A stretch of 59,203 bases of DNA, from NCBI GenBank assembly GCA_020054235.1, contig JAGVLQ010000010.1, forward strand, positions 1 to 59,203, read 5' to 3'. Below the pieces are notes generated by a model. The model saw only the letters and a list, made by a program, of their open reading frames with translations. It did not search any database and was not told the origin of the DNA. Shown here piece after piece: positions 9,571 through 17,398 of this stretch. This DNA comes from Candidatus Babeliales bacterium. GTDB taxonomy: Bacteria > Babelota > Babeliae > Babelales > JACPOV01. Positions within the stretch are counted from its first letter, which is position 1; each line of letters starts with the position of its first letter. Both the position numbers and the translations under genes were made by a program.

Positions 9571-9609
9571 CTATTCAATAAGTTTTTTCATGGAAAATAA
9601 AGGAGAATC

Positions 9610-10527
9610 ATGGAAGTCATAAAAGCGGTTATACCCGCAGCTGGACTAGGTACACGTTTTTTGCCGTTTACCAAAGCAGTCCCTAAAGAAATGTTACCGC
9701 TTTTAAACAAACCCGCAATTCAATATATCATTGAAGAAGGAATGGCTTCAGAACTCAATGATTTCATTGTTGTAACTTCACGCGATAAACAAGCTATTGT
9801 TGACCACTTTGATCCAAATTTAGAGCTAGAATTACAATTGGAAGAACGCGGCAAAACTGATTTACTCGCAAGTCTCAAACGTATTACCCGCATAGCAAAC
9901 TTCACCTACGTTCGGCAAGCCGAGCCTCGTGGTTTAGGACACGCTATTTGGACAGCACGCCGTTGTATTGGCAAAGAATATTTTGGTATTTTTTTACCTG
10001 ATGACATTATTATCAGCAAAACCGCAGCAATGAGCCAGCTCATTAAGGTTGCTCGTCAAGAAAAAGCAAGCATTATCGCGATTGCTGAAGTGCCGGTTGA
10101 ACAAGTTTCTTCCTATGGCGTTATTGGCATAAAAAAACAAATTACACCAAATCTCTACCAAGTTTCTCATCTTGTTGAAAAACCAGATCAAAAAGATGCA
10201 CCGTCAAACTTAGCTATTATCGGTCGGTATGTCCTTTCCCATAAAATTTTTCCGGCTTTGGAAGAAATTCAAGCAGATAAAAATGAAGAATTGCAATTAA
10301 CTGACGCAATTTCGCAAATGATTCATAATAATGAAAAAGTCTTTGCCGTCAAGGTACAAGGTATTCGTTATGATATTGGCAACCCAATAGGTTGGATTAA
10401 AGCAAATATTGGCTGTGCCTTGCAAGATCCACAAATGGCACCACATATCAATAAATTTTTACAGGACAAAGATCTACTGGATATCTTTATGTACAGTCCT
10501 TCAAAAATTTTTGAAAATCAGTTGTAA
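9610..10527 (+). CDS. galU: UTP-glucose-1-phosphate uridylyltransferase
   Basis: Makes UDP-glucose from glucose-1-phosphate and UTP for envelope polysaccharide and glycolipid synthesis. The 305-residue length fits GalU. The nucleotide-binding motif AGLGTRFLPFTKAVPKEM is at residues 11-28, followed by EEGMASELNDFIVVTSR, the acidic FLPDD motif, and YDIGNPIGWIKAN near the C-terminus. A strong AAAGGAG precedes the ATG. It lies 39 bases after pheS on the same strand and may share its transcript, although the two functions are unrelated. The nearby glycosyltransferase at 16286 is a possible downstream user of UDP-sugars. Confidence 0.95.
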   Translation: MEVIKAVIPAAGLGTRFLPFTKAVPKEMLPLLNKPAIQYIIEEGMASELNDFIVVTSRDKQAIVDHFDPNLELELQLEERGKTDLLASLKRITRIANFTYVRQAEPRGLGHAIWTARRCIGKEYFGIFLPDDIIISKTAAMSQLIKVARQEKASIIAIAEVPVEQVSSYGVIGIKKQITPNLYQVSHLVEKPDQKDAPSNLAIIGRYVLSHKIFPALEEIQADKNEELQLTDAISQMIHNNEKVFAVKVQGIRYDIGNPIGWIKANIGCALQDPQMAPHINKFLQDKDLLDIFMYSPSKIFENQL

Positions 10528-10946
10528 TATCAAAGGTTAGAAACTAAGGTACCTTTCTTTGCATAATAATCTTCTGGCAATCAACGTTTATTATTGATCA
10601 AATCAATTATTTGATTTTAAAAAAAACCGTTTTATAACACACATCAATTAAATAAATGTTTTGCTGGAAGTTATACTATTCTCTATGCAAATACTATAAA
10701 GCTGATGCATTATCAGATCTAATAATAATTCCTTTTTGTAAGGAACGAGTTGTTCATTACAAACAAATCAATATTCTTTTCATTCTTTCCCCCCTGTTTA
10801 GTCCTTAATAAAAAATAAAATTATTTTTTTTGGTGTTTTAATAACAAGTCATTGAATTTTTATAATATTTGTTGCAAATTGAAATAAATAAATTTTATAA
10901 TTATTTATGAAGACCATGAAAATGTTTCAGCCTGTATGGAGAAGCG
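10528..10946. other. AT-rich intergenic region
   Basis: A 419-base gap with no recognisable gene or RNA. It contains a weak AT-only hairpin (7-base arms AAATCAA/TTGATTT at 10600-10617) without a T tail. The promoter for the next gene pair lies near its right end. Confidence 0.5.
10872..10901 (+). promoter_or_regulatory. Probable promoter for the two small exported genes
   Basis: TTGCAA at 10872-10877 and a perfect TATAAT at 10896-10901 are separated by 18 bases. The predicted start is about 40 bases before the ATG at 10947. Confidence 0.45.
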
Positions 10947-11159
10947 ATGAAAAAGCTTGTACTTCTTTTATTGTTAACGATTATTGACGTTAAATTTTTT
11001 CAACAAGATTTACAGAGCTGTCCTACCTGTGTTGGAAATGCAGCTGAAACAGCACTACCCTTTTTTAAAGATGAATGTTATCATCCACGCGCATTTGATT
11101 CAGCAGATTTTAATACCACTTCAACGCATGGATTATTACAAGAAGAGGAAACCAGATGA
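10947..11159 (+). CDS. Small exported protein, unknown
   Basis: A 70-residue product not recognised from any family. It starts with a lysine-initiated hydrophobic stretch (MKKLVLLLLLTIIDV) consistent with a signal peptide. The short remainder holds CPTC and one more cysteine. GGAGA lies just upstream of the ATG. The stop overlaps the start of the next gene (ATGA at 11156-11159), so the two are translationally coupled and probably act together. No function can be proposed. Confidence 0.6.
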   Translation: MKKLVLLLLLTIIDVKFFQQDLQSCPTCVGNAAETALPFFKDECYHPRAFDSADFNTTSTHGLLQEEETR

Positions 11160-11413
11160 AAAGGCATTTTTTCTTCATTTTACTCCTAGCAGCAACCCTT
11201 AAGGCTGAGGTTGGCTGCATCGATAAAAGCAAACATTTAGATACCTGGGACGGCCCTGATTACAAAAAATATCACTACGTGGATTGCACCTGTCCTTGCG
11301 ATCGTTACTATCATTCATATGATCGTGGGCTTTGTGAAATTTGTATGCATTATCGTGCACCAAAAGATATCGCCTGGGCTCCCTGGCGACCAGAGCTACA
11401 AGATTGTAATTAA
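11156..11413 (+). CDS. Small exported cysteine-rich protein, unknown
   Basis: An 85-residue product with a signal peptide (MKRHFFFILLLAATLKAEVG) and a mature part of about 68 residues carrying seven cysteines, including CTCPC and CEICMHY. It is also rich in Tyr, Trp and Asp. The spacing suggests disulfide or metal binding. It overlaps the preceding small exported gene by four bases and has AGAGGA upstream. It resembles no family I can name; a small secreted effector or envelope protein is possible. Confidence 0.65.
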   Translation: MKRHFFFILLLAATLKAEVGCIDKSKHLDTWDGPDYKKYHYVDCTCPCDRYYHSYDRGLCEICMHYRAPKDIAWAPWRPELQDCN

Positions 11414-11417
11414 AAAA

Positions 11418-13820
11418 TTATTTACCAAGGGTAGTTAAAAACGTAAGCACTACATCAGGATTTAGTGAAATTGAGCCAATCCCGGCCTTTATTAAAAATT
11501 CACCAATTTCTGGATAATCCGAAGGTGCTTGCCCACAAATTCCACTGTGAATTTTATTGCGATTTGCACCTTCTATTGCTTCTTTCATCATCTTCTTAAC
11601 TGCCAGATCACGTTCATCAAAGAGCGGTGCGAGCAGTTCTGAATCACGATCAACGCCCAACGCTAATTGCGTAAGATCATTTGAGCCAATTGAAATACCA
11701 TCAAAATATTTGCAAAACTCATCAATAAGCACAACATTCGAAGGAATTTCACACATCATATAGAGACCCAATCCTTGTTGACCGGCAATCAAACCCTGCT
11801 TGTTCATAATCCCAATAACTTTTTGGGCTTCTTGCACCGTGCGTATAAATGGAATCATAATTTTGATATTGGTAAAGCCCATTTCTTCACGTGCTTTTTT
11901 GAGTGCAGCACATTCTAATAAAAATGCGGGTTCATAAAGCTTGCTGTAATAACGCGAAGCACCACGTAAGCCAAGCATGGGGTTTTCTTCTTCTGGCTCA
12001 AAATACTTTCCTGCCAATAAATTGCGGTATTCATTTGATTTAAAATCTGAAAAGCGCACAATCACCGGACGAGGATAAAACGCAGCGGCAATACTGCCAA
12101 TACCTTGAGCTAAAGTATCGACAAAAAATGTTTTCAAGTCAGCGTACCCAAGCCCAATCTTGTGCAAATCACGCAATAAATCTGGGTCAGTAATTTTTTC
12201 AGGATCCGCTGCTGCCATAGGATGCATTTTTATAAGATTACTAATAATGAACTCAGTACGCGCTAACCCAACACCATCGACGGGTAAAAAAGAAACACGA
12301 AATGCCTGATCAGGATCTGCAATATTAACCATAAGTTCAACCGATACTTGAGGTATTTTTTTTAGATCGGTCTTGATCGTTTCAATTGCAAAAGCACCTT
12401 CATAGACATAACCAGTTGCTCCGCGCGAACAATCCACGGTAATTGAAGTTCCATCCGCAATCAAAGCAGTCGCACGTTCACTGCCAACAATAGCTGGAAT
12501 TCCAAGCTCGCGGCTAACAATAGCTGCATGGCTTGTGCGCCCACCACGGTCGGTAATAATTGCAGCAGCCTTTTTCATAATGGGTACCCAATCTGGGTCG
12601 GTCATCGAGGTGACCAAAATATCACCCTCTTTAAATGCGGTAATGTCGGCAATATTTTGAGCAACTTTGGCATTTCCCTTAGCAATACGCTCACCAATAC
12701 TTTGCCCGGTAATAATTGTTTTTTTTGCCAGTTCATCAACACTTGCATTAGAAATGCGATATGTTAATAAAACATTGGGGTCATACTGCGAAGCATGAAT
12801 TGTTTCCGGGCGCGCCTGTACAATATACAATTTTTTATCCAAGCCATCTTTTGCCCATTCAATATCCATAGGCATCCATTTGTTGTTAATCGCAGAGTAA
12901 TGATCTTCTATGATCATACAATAACGAGCAAGCTCCAAAATTTCATCATCAGTTAAACTAAAGGAAACATAGTGCTCATTGCCAACCGTAACTTCTTGGA
13001 CCGGATTTTGTTTGTCTTGCCCATATATTAATTTTAATGGCTTATCGCCCAATCTTTTTTTTATGATCGGTTTAAAACCTTTTTGTAAGGTTGTTTTATG
13101 AATACAAAATTCATCGGGATTAATCATACCTTTAACCACCGCTTCACCAAGACCCCATGAAGCATTGATCATGACCATATCTTTAAAACCACTTTCTGTT
13201 TCTAAGGTAAAGGCAACACCAGCACTGGCAATATCAGCACGAACCATTTTTTGGACGCCAACGGATAACCCAATTTTAAAATGATCAAAACCCTTTTCTA
13301 AACGATAAATAATGGCGCGATCGGTAAATAATGATGCCATACTTTTTTTGCAGGCACCCAAAAGTTCCTCAACACCTTGAATATTTAAAAAGGTATCTTG
13401 TTGTCCAGCAAATGAAGCTTCCGGCAAATCCTCAGCCGTAGCTGATGATCGTACTGCAACATCAACTTCTTGTTGCTCATACATAGCGCATAAATTTTTA
13501 TAGGCCTGTTCAATTTCAAGTGCTAAATCGTGGGGCATAGTCGCTGTAGTAATGAGTGCACGAATTTCAGAGCCAACTTTTTTCAACATTGCCAAATCAT
13601 TACGATCAGTCAATTGAGTCATGCTCTTTTGCATGGTTGGCAAAATGTTATTTTGATTTAAAAAATGCCAATAAGCTTCTGCTGTAACAGCAAAACCATA
13701 TGGAATACGAATACCTTTTTTACTGAGCTGCTTAATCATTTCACCAAGTGAGGCATTTTTTCCACCAACCAACGATACGTCGTTCATGGTCAAGGTATCA
13801 AACCACTTAATATAATTCAT
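11418..13820 (-). CDS. ppsA: Phosphoenolpyruvate synthase (pyruvate, water dikinase)
   Basis: Converts pyruvate, ATP and water to phosphoenolpyruvate, AMP and phosphate, a gluconeogenic step. The 800-residue length matches the family. The N-terminal ATP-binding domain begins VSLVGGKNASLGEM and includes RSSATAEDLPEASFAGQQDT. The swivelling domain has GGRTSHAAIVSRELG with the phosphorylated His near residue 433. The C-terminal PEP/pyruvate barrel ends with SGICGQAPSDYPE carrying the catalytic Cys near 757. AGGA lies eight bases upstream of the ATG. It lies tail-to-tail with the small exported gene, four bases apart. It suggests that pyruvate or amino acids feed sugar-phosphate synthesis. Confidence 0.96.
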   Translation of the reverse strand: MNYIKWFDTLTMNDVSLVGGKNASLGEMIKQLSKKGIRIPYGFAVTAEAYWHFLNQNNILPTMQKSMTQLTDRNDLAMLKKVGSEIRALITTATMPHDLALEIEQAYKNLCAMYEQQEVDVAVRSSATAEDLPEASFAGQQDTFLNIQGVEELLGACKKSMASLFTDRAIIYRLEKGFDHFKIGLSVGVQKMVRADIASAGVAFTLETESGFKDMVMINASWGLGEAVVKGMINPDEFCIHKTTLQKGFKPIIKKRLGDKPLKLIYGQDKQNPVQEVTVGNEHYVSFSLTDDEILELARYCMIIEDHYSAINNKWMPMDIEWAKDGLDKKLYIVQARPETIHASQYDPNVLLTYRISNASVDELAKKTIITGQSIGERIAKGNAKVAQNIADITAFKEGDILVTSMTDPDWVPIMKKAAAIITDRGGRTSHAAIVSRELGIPAIVGSERATALIADGTSITVDCSRGATGYVYEGAFAIETIKTDLKKIPQVSVELMVNIADPDQAFRVSFLPVDGVGLARTEFIISNLIKMHPMAAADPEKITDPDLLRDLHKIGLGYADLKTFFVDTLAQGIGSIAAAFYPRPVIVRFSDFKSNEYRNLLAGKYFEPEEENPMLGLRGASRYYSKLYEPAFLLECAALKKAREEMGFTNIKIMIPFIRTVQEAQKVIGIMNKQGLIAGQQGLGLYMMCEIPSNVVLIDEFCKYFDGISIGSNDLTQLALGVDRDSELLAPLFDERDLAVKKMMKEAIEGANRNKIHSGICGQAPSDYPEIGEFLIKAGIGSISLNPDVVLTFLTTLGK

Positions 13821-13847
13821 TGCAATTTCCTAAAAAAGATTCTATGT

Positions 13848-13884
13848 AAAAAAAGACAGGCAGATCAATTCTCAATCTGCCTGT
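13848..13884 (-). terminator. Rho-independent terminator (minus strand)
   Basis: A ten-base perfect stem, ACAGGCAGAT at 13856-13865 with ATCTGCCTGT at 13875-13884, is followed on the minus strand by a run of Ts (the A run at 13848-13854). It would end transcription of the decayed PEBP gene and insulate ppsA. Confidence 0.85.
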
Positions 13885-13923
13885 TCATCTTAATGAATTC
13901 AGAAAAATCAAGCAAGAACCAAC

Positions 13924-14205
13924 TTATTTTATTTCAAAAATCGCAACTAATTCAGATTCTTCCAAAACAATCCCTTGCATAATCGCTTCTTTTGTTGCTC
14001 CTGCTTTCAGATCAAGTTTTATTGCAAGTGCATACAATTTAAAATAATTACGATACACACCTTCCAATGCACAAACAGTTTTTTTGTCGGCACATCAGGG
14101 ATCATCAACAATCAGCACAAAGTTTTGTAGTACCTAATCGCACCTGTTCATAGGCGTTCCAGAGAAATATTTTGAGCTACAGAGGTTTATTTTTTATGAA
14201 TCAAT
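13924..14205 (-). pseudogene. Decayed PEBP/YbhB-family gene
   Basis: The minus strand from about 14060 to a TAA at 13924-13926 reads YFKLYALAIKLDLKAGATKE and later ESELVAIFEIK, which is the C-terminus of a YbhB/YbcL (phosphatidylethanolamine-binding, Raf-kinase-inhibitor-like) protein. Upstream, pieces of the N-terminal half can be read in different frames: QNIS, then WNAYEQVRLGTTK, then FVLIVDDP and DVPTKKLFVHW. Stops and at least two frameshifts separate these pieces, and the middle of the domain is missing. The upstream limit is approximate. The terminator just downstream is still intact. This is a dead gene rather than a short functional one. Confidence 0.6.
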
Positions 14206-14339
14206 CGAGCATATCTTAGATCTCTTGAGGAGTAGCATGAAGAGAACCTTGTAAAAAAAAGTAATTTGAGTACAGTAATAGGTATTAGAAAGTAAATTTT
14301 TTTTGTTACAAAGTTAAAAATCTCTTTTAAAGGTTATGT

Positions 14340-15503
14340 ATGCGAAAATTTTTTTTTAGTTCTGAAATTTTAACAACCGGCTTAGCAATATTTTCCATGT
14401 TTTTTGGTGCAGGAAATTTAATGTTTCCTATAAGAATCGGTTTGGAATCTGGCGATAAACTTGCATGGGCAATTACCGGTTTTTTATTATCAGCACTTCT
14501 AATTCCACTTGCAGCATTAATTGCAATCATTTTATTTCAGGGAGATTATCGACTATTCTTCATGCGCCTCGGTAGAATTCCTGGTTTCTTTTTTATCTTT
14601 TTTTGCACAAGCATCGCTGGTCCTCTTATAGCAATGCCACGAATAGTAACGCTTTCCTATATAATGATTTCACCCTTCATTCCCCAAATGTCACTGTTTG
14701 TTTTTAGTATTCTCTTTTTGTTTATAACTTTTTTAGCAACCTATAAAGAAAATAAAATCGTTGATTTTTTGGGCACCTTTATTAGCCCATTACTACTTTT
14801 TTCTTTAATTATTATCATTGCAAAAGGTTATTTTACTAGCTCTCTCGTAACAACAACTGATGAAACTACCTTAACTGCTTTCTGGAAGAGTTTTGTAGTC
14901 GGCTATAAAACTTTAGACATACTTGCTGGGATATTATTTTCTTCCATCGTTATAACTATTTTACAAAAAAACTATAGTTCTCCCGGCAAACCAAATTTTC
15001 AAAAGCTTGCTTTTATGAGTTTTCAATCTGGCCTTATTGGTATCGGCTTACTAGGGTTAGTCTATATCGGATTAAGTTATCTTGGTGCTTATCATGGACA
15101 CGGACTTGAATATATCAATGAAGGCGAATTATTTAGTACCATTTCTTTCCGTGTTCTTGGCAGTCATGGCGCCTTTATAATCGCTACAGCAGTTTTGATG
15201 GCTTGTTATTCAACTATTATTGCTTTAGCAGCTGTGTACGCAGAATTTCTTAACACCCAAATAAGCAATGACAAGTTAGGATATATTCCTGCTTTAGGTA
15301 TTACGTTAGCACTTACTATGATTCCTTCAAATTTTGGTTTAGCTGCAATATTAGAGTTTTCTGCACCAATAATTATTATTGGATATCCAGCATTAATTGC
15401 AATAACACTTTGCAATATTGCCTATAAAATTTTTAATTTTAAACCGATTAAAATACCTGTTGCGCTAACACTTTTAATGTCGTTAATTTTATACTTTAGC
15501 TAA
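14340..15503 (+). CDS. brnQ: Branched-chain amino acid transporter (LIVCS family)
   Basis: Imports Leu, Ile and Val with Na+ or H+ across the inner membrane. The N-terminus carries the family hallmark FSMFFGAGNLMFPIRIGLE at about residues 18-36, and about twelve hydrophobic segments fill the rest. At 387 residues it is somewhat shorter than the usual 430-440. AAAGG lies six bases before the ATG. It stands alone, downstream of the decayed PEBP gene. Together with the ilvE-linked ABC system at 43134-45710 and the polar amino-acid importer at 24497-26611 it indicates dependence on external amino acids. Confidence 0.88.
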   Translation: MRKFFFSSEILTTGLAIFSMFFGAGNLMFPIRIGLESGDKLAWAITGFLLSALLIPLAALIAIILFQGDYRLFFMRLGRIPGFFFIFFCTSIAGPLIAMPRIVTLSYIMISPFIPQMSLFVFSILFLFITFLATYKENKIVDFLGTFISPLLLFSLIIIIAKGYFTSSLVTTTDETTLTAFWKSFVVGYKTLDILAGILFSSIVITILQKNYSSPGKPNFQKLAFMSFQSGLIGIGLLGLVYIGLSYLGAYHGHGLEYINEGELFSTISFRVLGSHGAFIIATAVLMACYSTIIALAAVYAEFLNTQISNDKLGYIPALGITLALTMIPSNFGLAAILEFSAPIIIIGYPALIAITLCNIAYKIFNFKPIKIPVALTLLMSLILYFS

Positions 15504-15652
15504 TTGATTTTTTACTAAAAAAACAGAATTTTCAGCACCTAGCAAAAATACCATGAAAAGATTAAGAAAATTTCGTATACTTGTAAAAGAAGTTTACTTA
15601 CATTACAATTAATTACCATATGTTGAAATTTATCAATCAAAAAGGAATTATT

Positions 15653-15853
15653 ATGAAAAAAGTTCTTACCCTTTCTCTAAGCCTTTTAACACTAGTATGT
15701 TTATCCGGCTGCAGCAAAAAACCTGTTGTCATCCAAGAAGATGTTCAACCAGCACAAGAAAAACCTAAAGCAATTCGTACTGCAAAAAACAATCGAATTT
15801 CTGGCCCTATGGCTGAAAAAGAAATTGGCTGGGACCAAGAAGATTTAGCATAA
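15653..15853 (+). CDS. Small lipoprotein
   Basis: A 66-residue protein starting MKKVLTLSLSLLTLVCLSGCSKK; LSGC is a clear lipobox, with the lipidated Cys at about residue 20. The ATG at 15653 has AAGGA at good distance and is preferred over an in-frame upstream ATG at 15620. The mature part is a short, charged, proline-containing tail (PAQEKPKAIRTAKNN, ending GWDQEDLA) without a recognisable domain. It is monocistronic and followed by a strong terminator. A small structural or assembly lipoprotein of the outer membrane is possible. Confidence 0.82.
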   Translation: MKKVLTLSLSLLTLVCLSGCSKKPVVIQEDVQPAQEKPKAIRTAKNNRISGPMAEKEIGWDQEDLA

Positions 15854-15867
15854 AAACAAAAATTTGT

Positions 15868-15895
15868 TAGGGTCCTGGAAACAGGACCCTATTTT
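15868..15895 (+). terminator. Rho-independent terminator after the lipoprotein gene
   Basis: A ten-base perfect stem, TAGGGTCCTG with CAGGACCCTA, is closed by a GAAA tetraloop (15868-15891) and followed by TTTT. Confidence 0.9.
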
Positions 15896-16285
15896 ATAAA
15901 AAAACTATAATAAAACTCTTGATGAAAATTTATACATATTTTTTATCCAAGTTAAGTAAATTGTAAGATTTCCTGTTTTTCTAAATGCTGACCAACCACC
16001 TCGCTCTTATAAAAAAAGGAACAATACCTAACAATAATTTTAATCTACTGAGTGGAAAAAAATCTCATAAACACCTTAGAAAAATTGAAAAATTAGATTT
16101 AGATCGTTGCAATTACTTTCTTTTTTTAAAATAAAATGTCTAAACCAAATTCGTTTTTCAAAATACATAAAGTAAACATACCTAAAATTCTCAATGGGGC
16201 TTTTTATAAATCGGGAAGAACTTGCACTTGAAAATCTTCAAGAACCATCGATGCCAATAACAGAACATGAAAGTCGTGATGAAGA
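15896..16285 (+). other. Gap with a chain of short ORFs, possible gene remnant
   Basis: About 390 bases with no clear gene. Three short plus-strand ORFs follow each other in successive frames: 15985-16134 (49 residues, MLTNHLALIKKG...), 16136 to about 16232 (MSKPNSFFKIHKVN...) and 16194-16289 (MGLFINREELALENL...). The last overlaps the start of the glycosyltransferase by ATGA. They could be one decayed gene with two frameshifts, or chance. No homology is recognised. Confidence 0.25.
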
Positions 16286-17344
16286 ATGACAATAAACCCA
16301 ACTAAAAAAAATATTCTTTTTTTTATTCTTTATGACAGTATTACTAATTCAATTTTTGATAGCCAAATTTTGGCGATTCTGAAAAAAAATTCTTTTCAGT
16401 CAATCTATAGTCAAATCGTGTTGATCAGTTTTGAAAATAAGTCAATCTGTCCAACTATAGAAAGAAAATTATTTAATCAAGGTATCAAGCTCATAGTTTT
16501 AAAAAGAAAGCCGTTCTTTGGGTTGTGGAGTTTGCGCTCTTCTGTTCGGGCACTAGCCAATATATTGAAAATTTCTCAACCTTTTGAAATTATTGCACGC
16601 GGCCCTCATGCCGGCTATGTAGCATTACAAGCAATAAAAAATACTCCATGTCGCAGCATTACCATCCAAGCACGCGGTCTTTTAGCAGAAGAATATGCCT
16701 ATGTGCATCGCAATAAAAAAAATCCTTTATACTTCTTACATATGCTACGTACCAAACTGTTTTACCAGCTTGAAAAGAAGGTTTATGGCTCACAAAGCTT
16801 AACTATCCCTTTAACTTTTCAAGCGGTTTCACCTGCACTCAAAACATATTTAATAGAAGAATATAAAACAAATCCAAGTTTAATTACTATTGCTCAAGAA
16901 GATATTCCAAAAAATTTCGAAGCGGCAATAGTACAAGAATGGCGAACACAAATGAGAAAAAAACTCGGCATTCCTTTGAACTCGCATGTCTATTGCTATA
17001 ATGGCTCAGCAAAAGCATGGCAATGCCCTGATGAAATTGTTCGTTTTTTTAAGCAACAGTTAGAATTTAGTGACAAAGCCTTTTTGCTATTGTTGAGCCA
17101 AGATAAACAAATTTTTGAAAAGCTATTGCATCAGTACCATATTGATCCTTCTCACTTTTATGTTACTCGAGTACCACATCAAGAAATTTATCACTATCTT
17201 GCTGCAGCTGACACCGGTCTTTTGTTTCGTGAAAAAAATATCATCAACTGGGTCTCTCGGCCTACAAAAGCACTTGAATATCAAGCAGTAGGATTGAGCA
17301 TCGTGCACAACGATACTATTGCTTGGCTCCAATCAAGCAAATAA
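16286..17344 (+). CDS. Glycosyltransferase, GT-B fold (group 1-like)
   Basis: A 352-residue protein without a signal peptide, probably acting at the cytoplasmic face in envelope polysaccharide or lipid glycosylation. The C-terminal half has the layout of GT4-type enzymes: YCYNGSAKAWQCP at the start of the nucleotide-sugar domain, FLLLLSQD, VPHQEIYHYLAAADTGLLF and RPTKALEYQAVGLSIV, which corresponds to the donor-binding SPTKxxEYLAxGxPV region. The N-terminal acceptor domain is divergent. The gene starts inside an ATGA overlap with a short upstream ORF that may be a remnant. GalU at 9610 could supply its donor sugar. Donor and acceptor cannot be told from sequence. Confidence 0.78.
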   Translation: MTINPTKKNILFFILYDSITNSIFDSQILAILKKNSFQSIYSQIVLISFENKSICPTIERKLFNQGIKLIVLKRKPFFGLWSLRSSVRALANILKISQPFEIIARGPHAGYVALQAIKNTPCRSITIQARGLLAEEYAYVHRNKKNPLYFLHMLRTKLFYQLEKKVYGSQSLTIPLTFQAVSPALKTYLIEEYKTNPSLITIAQEDIPKNFEAAIVQEWRTQMRKKLGIPLNSHVYCYNGSAKAWQCPDEIVRFFKQQLEFSDKAFLLLLSQDKQIFEKLLHQYHIDPSHFYVTRVPHQEIYHYLAAADTGLLFREKNIINWVSRPTKALEYQAVGLSIVHNDTIAWLQSSK

Positions 17345-17375
17345 AAAGAGGCCGCAGTTCTGCGGCCTCTTTTTT
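17343..17375. terminator. Strong bidirectional terminator
   Basis: A GC-rich stem, AGAGGCCGCA with TGCGGCCTCT, has a four-base loop, flanking A/T pairs, and T runs on both strands. It separates the glycosyltransferase from the convergent PQQ-propeller gene. Confidence 0.92.
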
Positions 17376-17398
17376 GCAAAATATAAGGCAAATCTAAT

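Noticed and set aside
10600-10617. AT-only hairpin after galU as a terminator
   Set aside because: The stem is only A/T rich with one G-C pair and no T tail follows.
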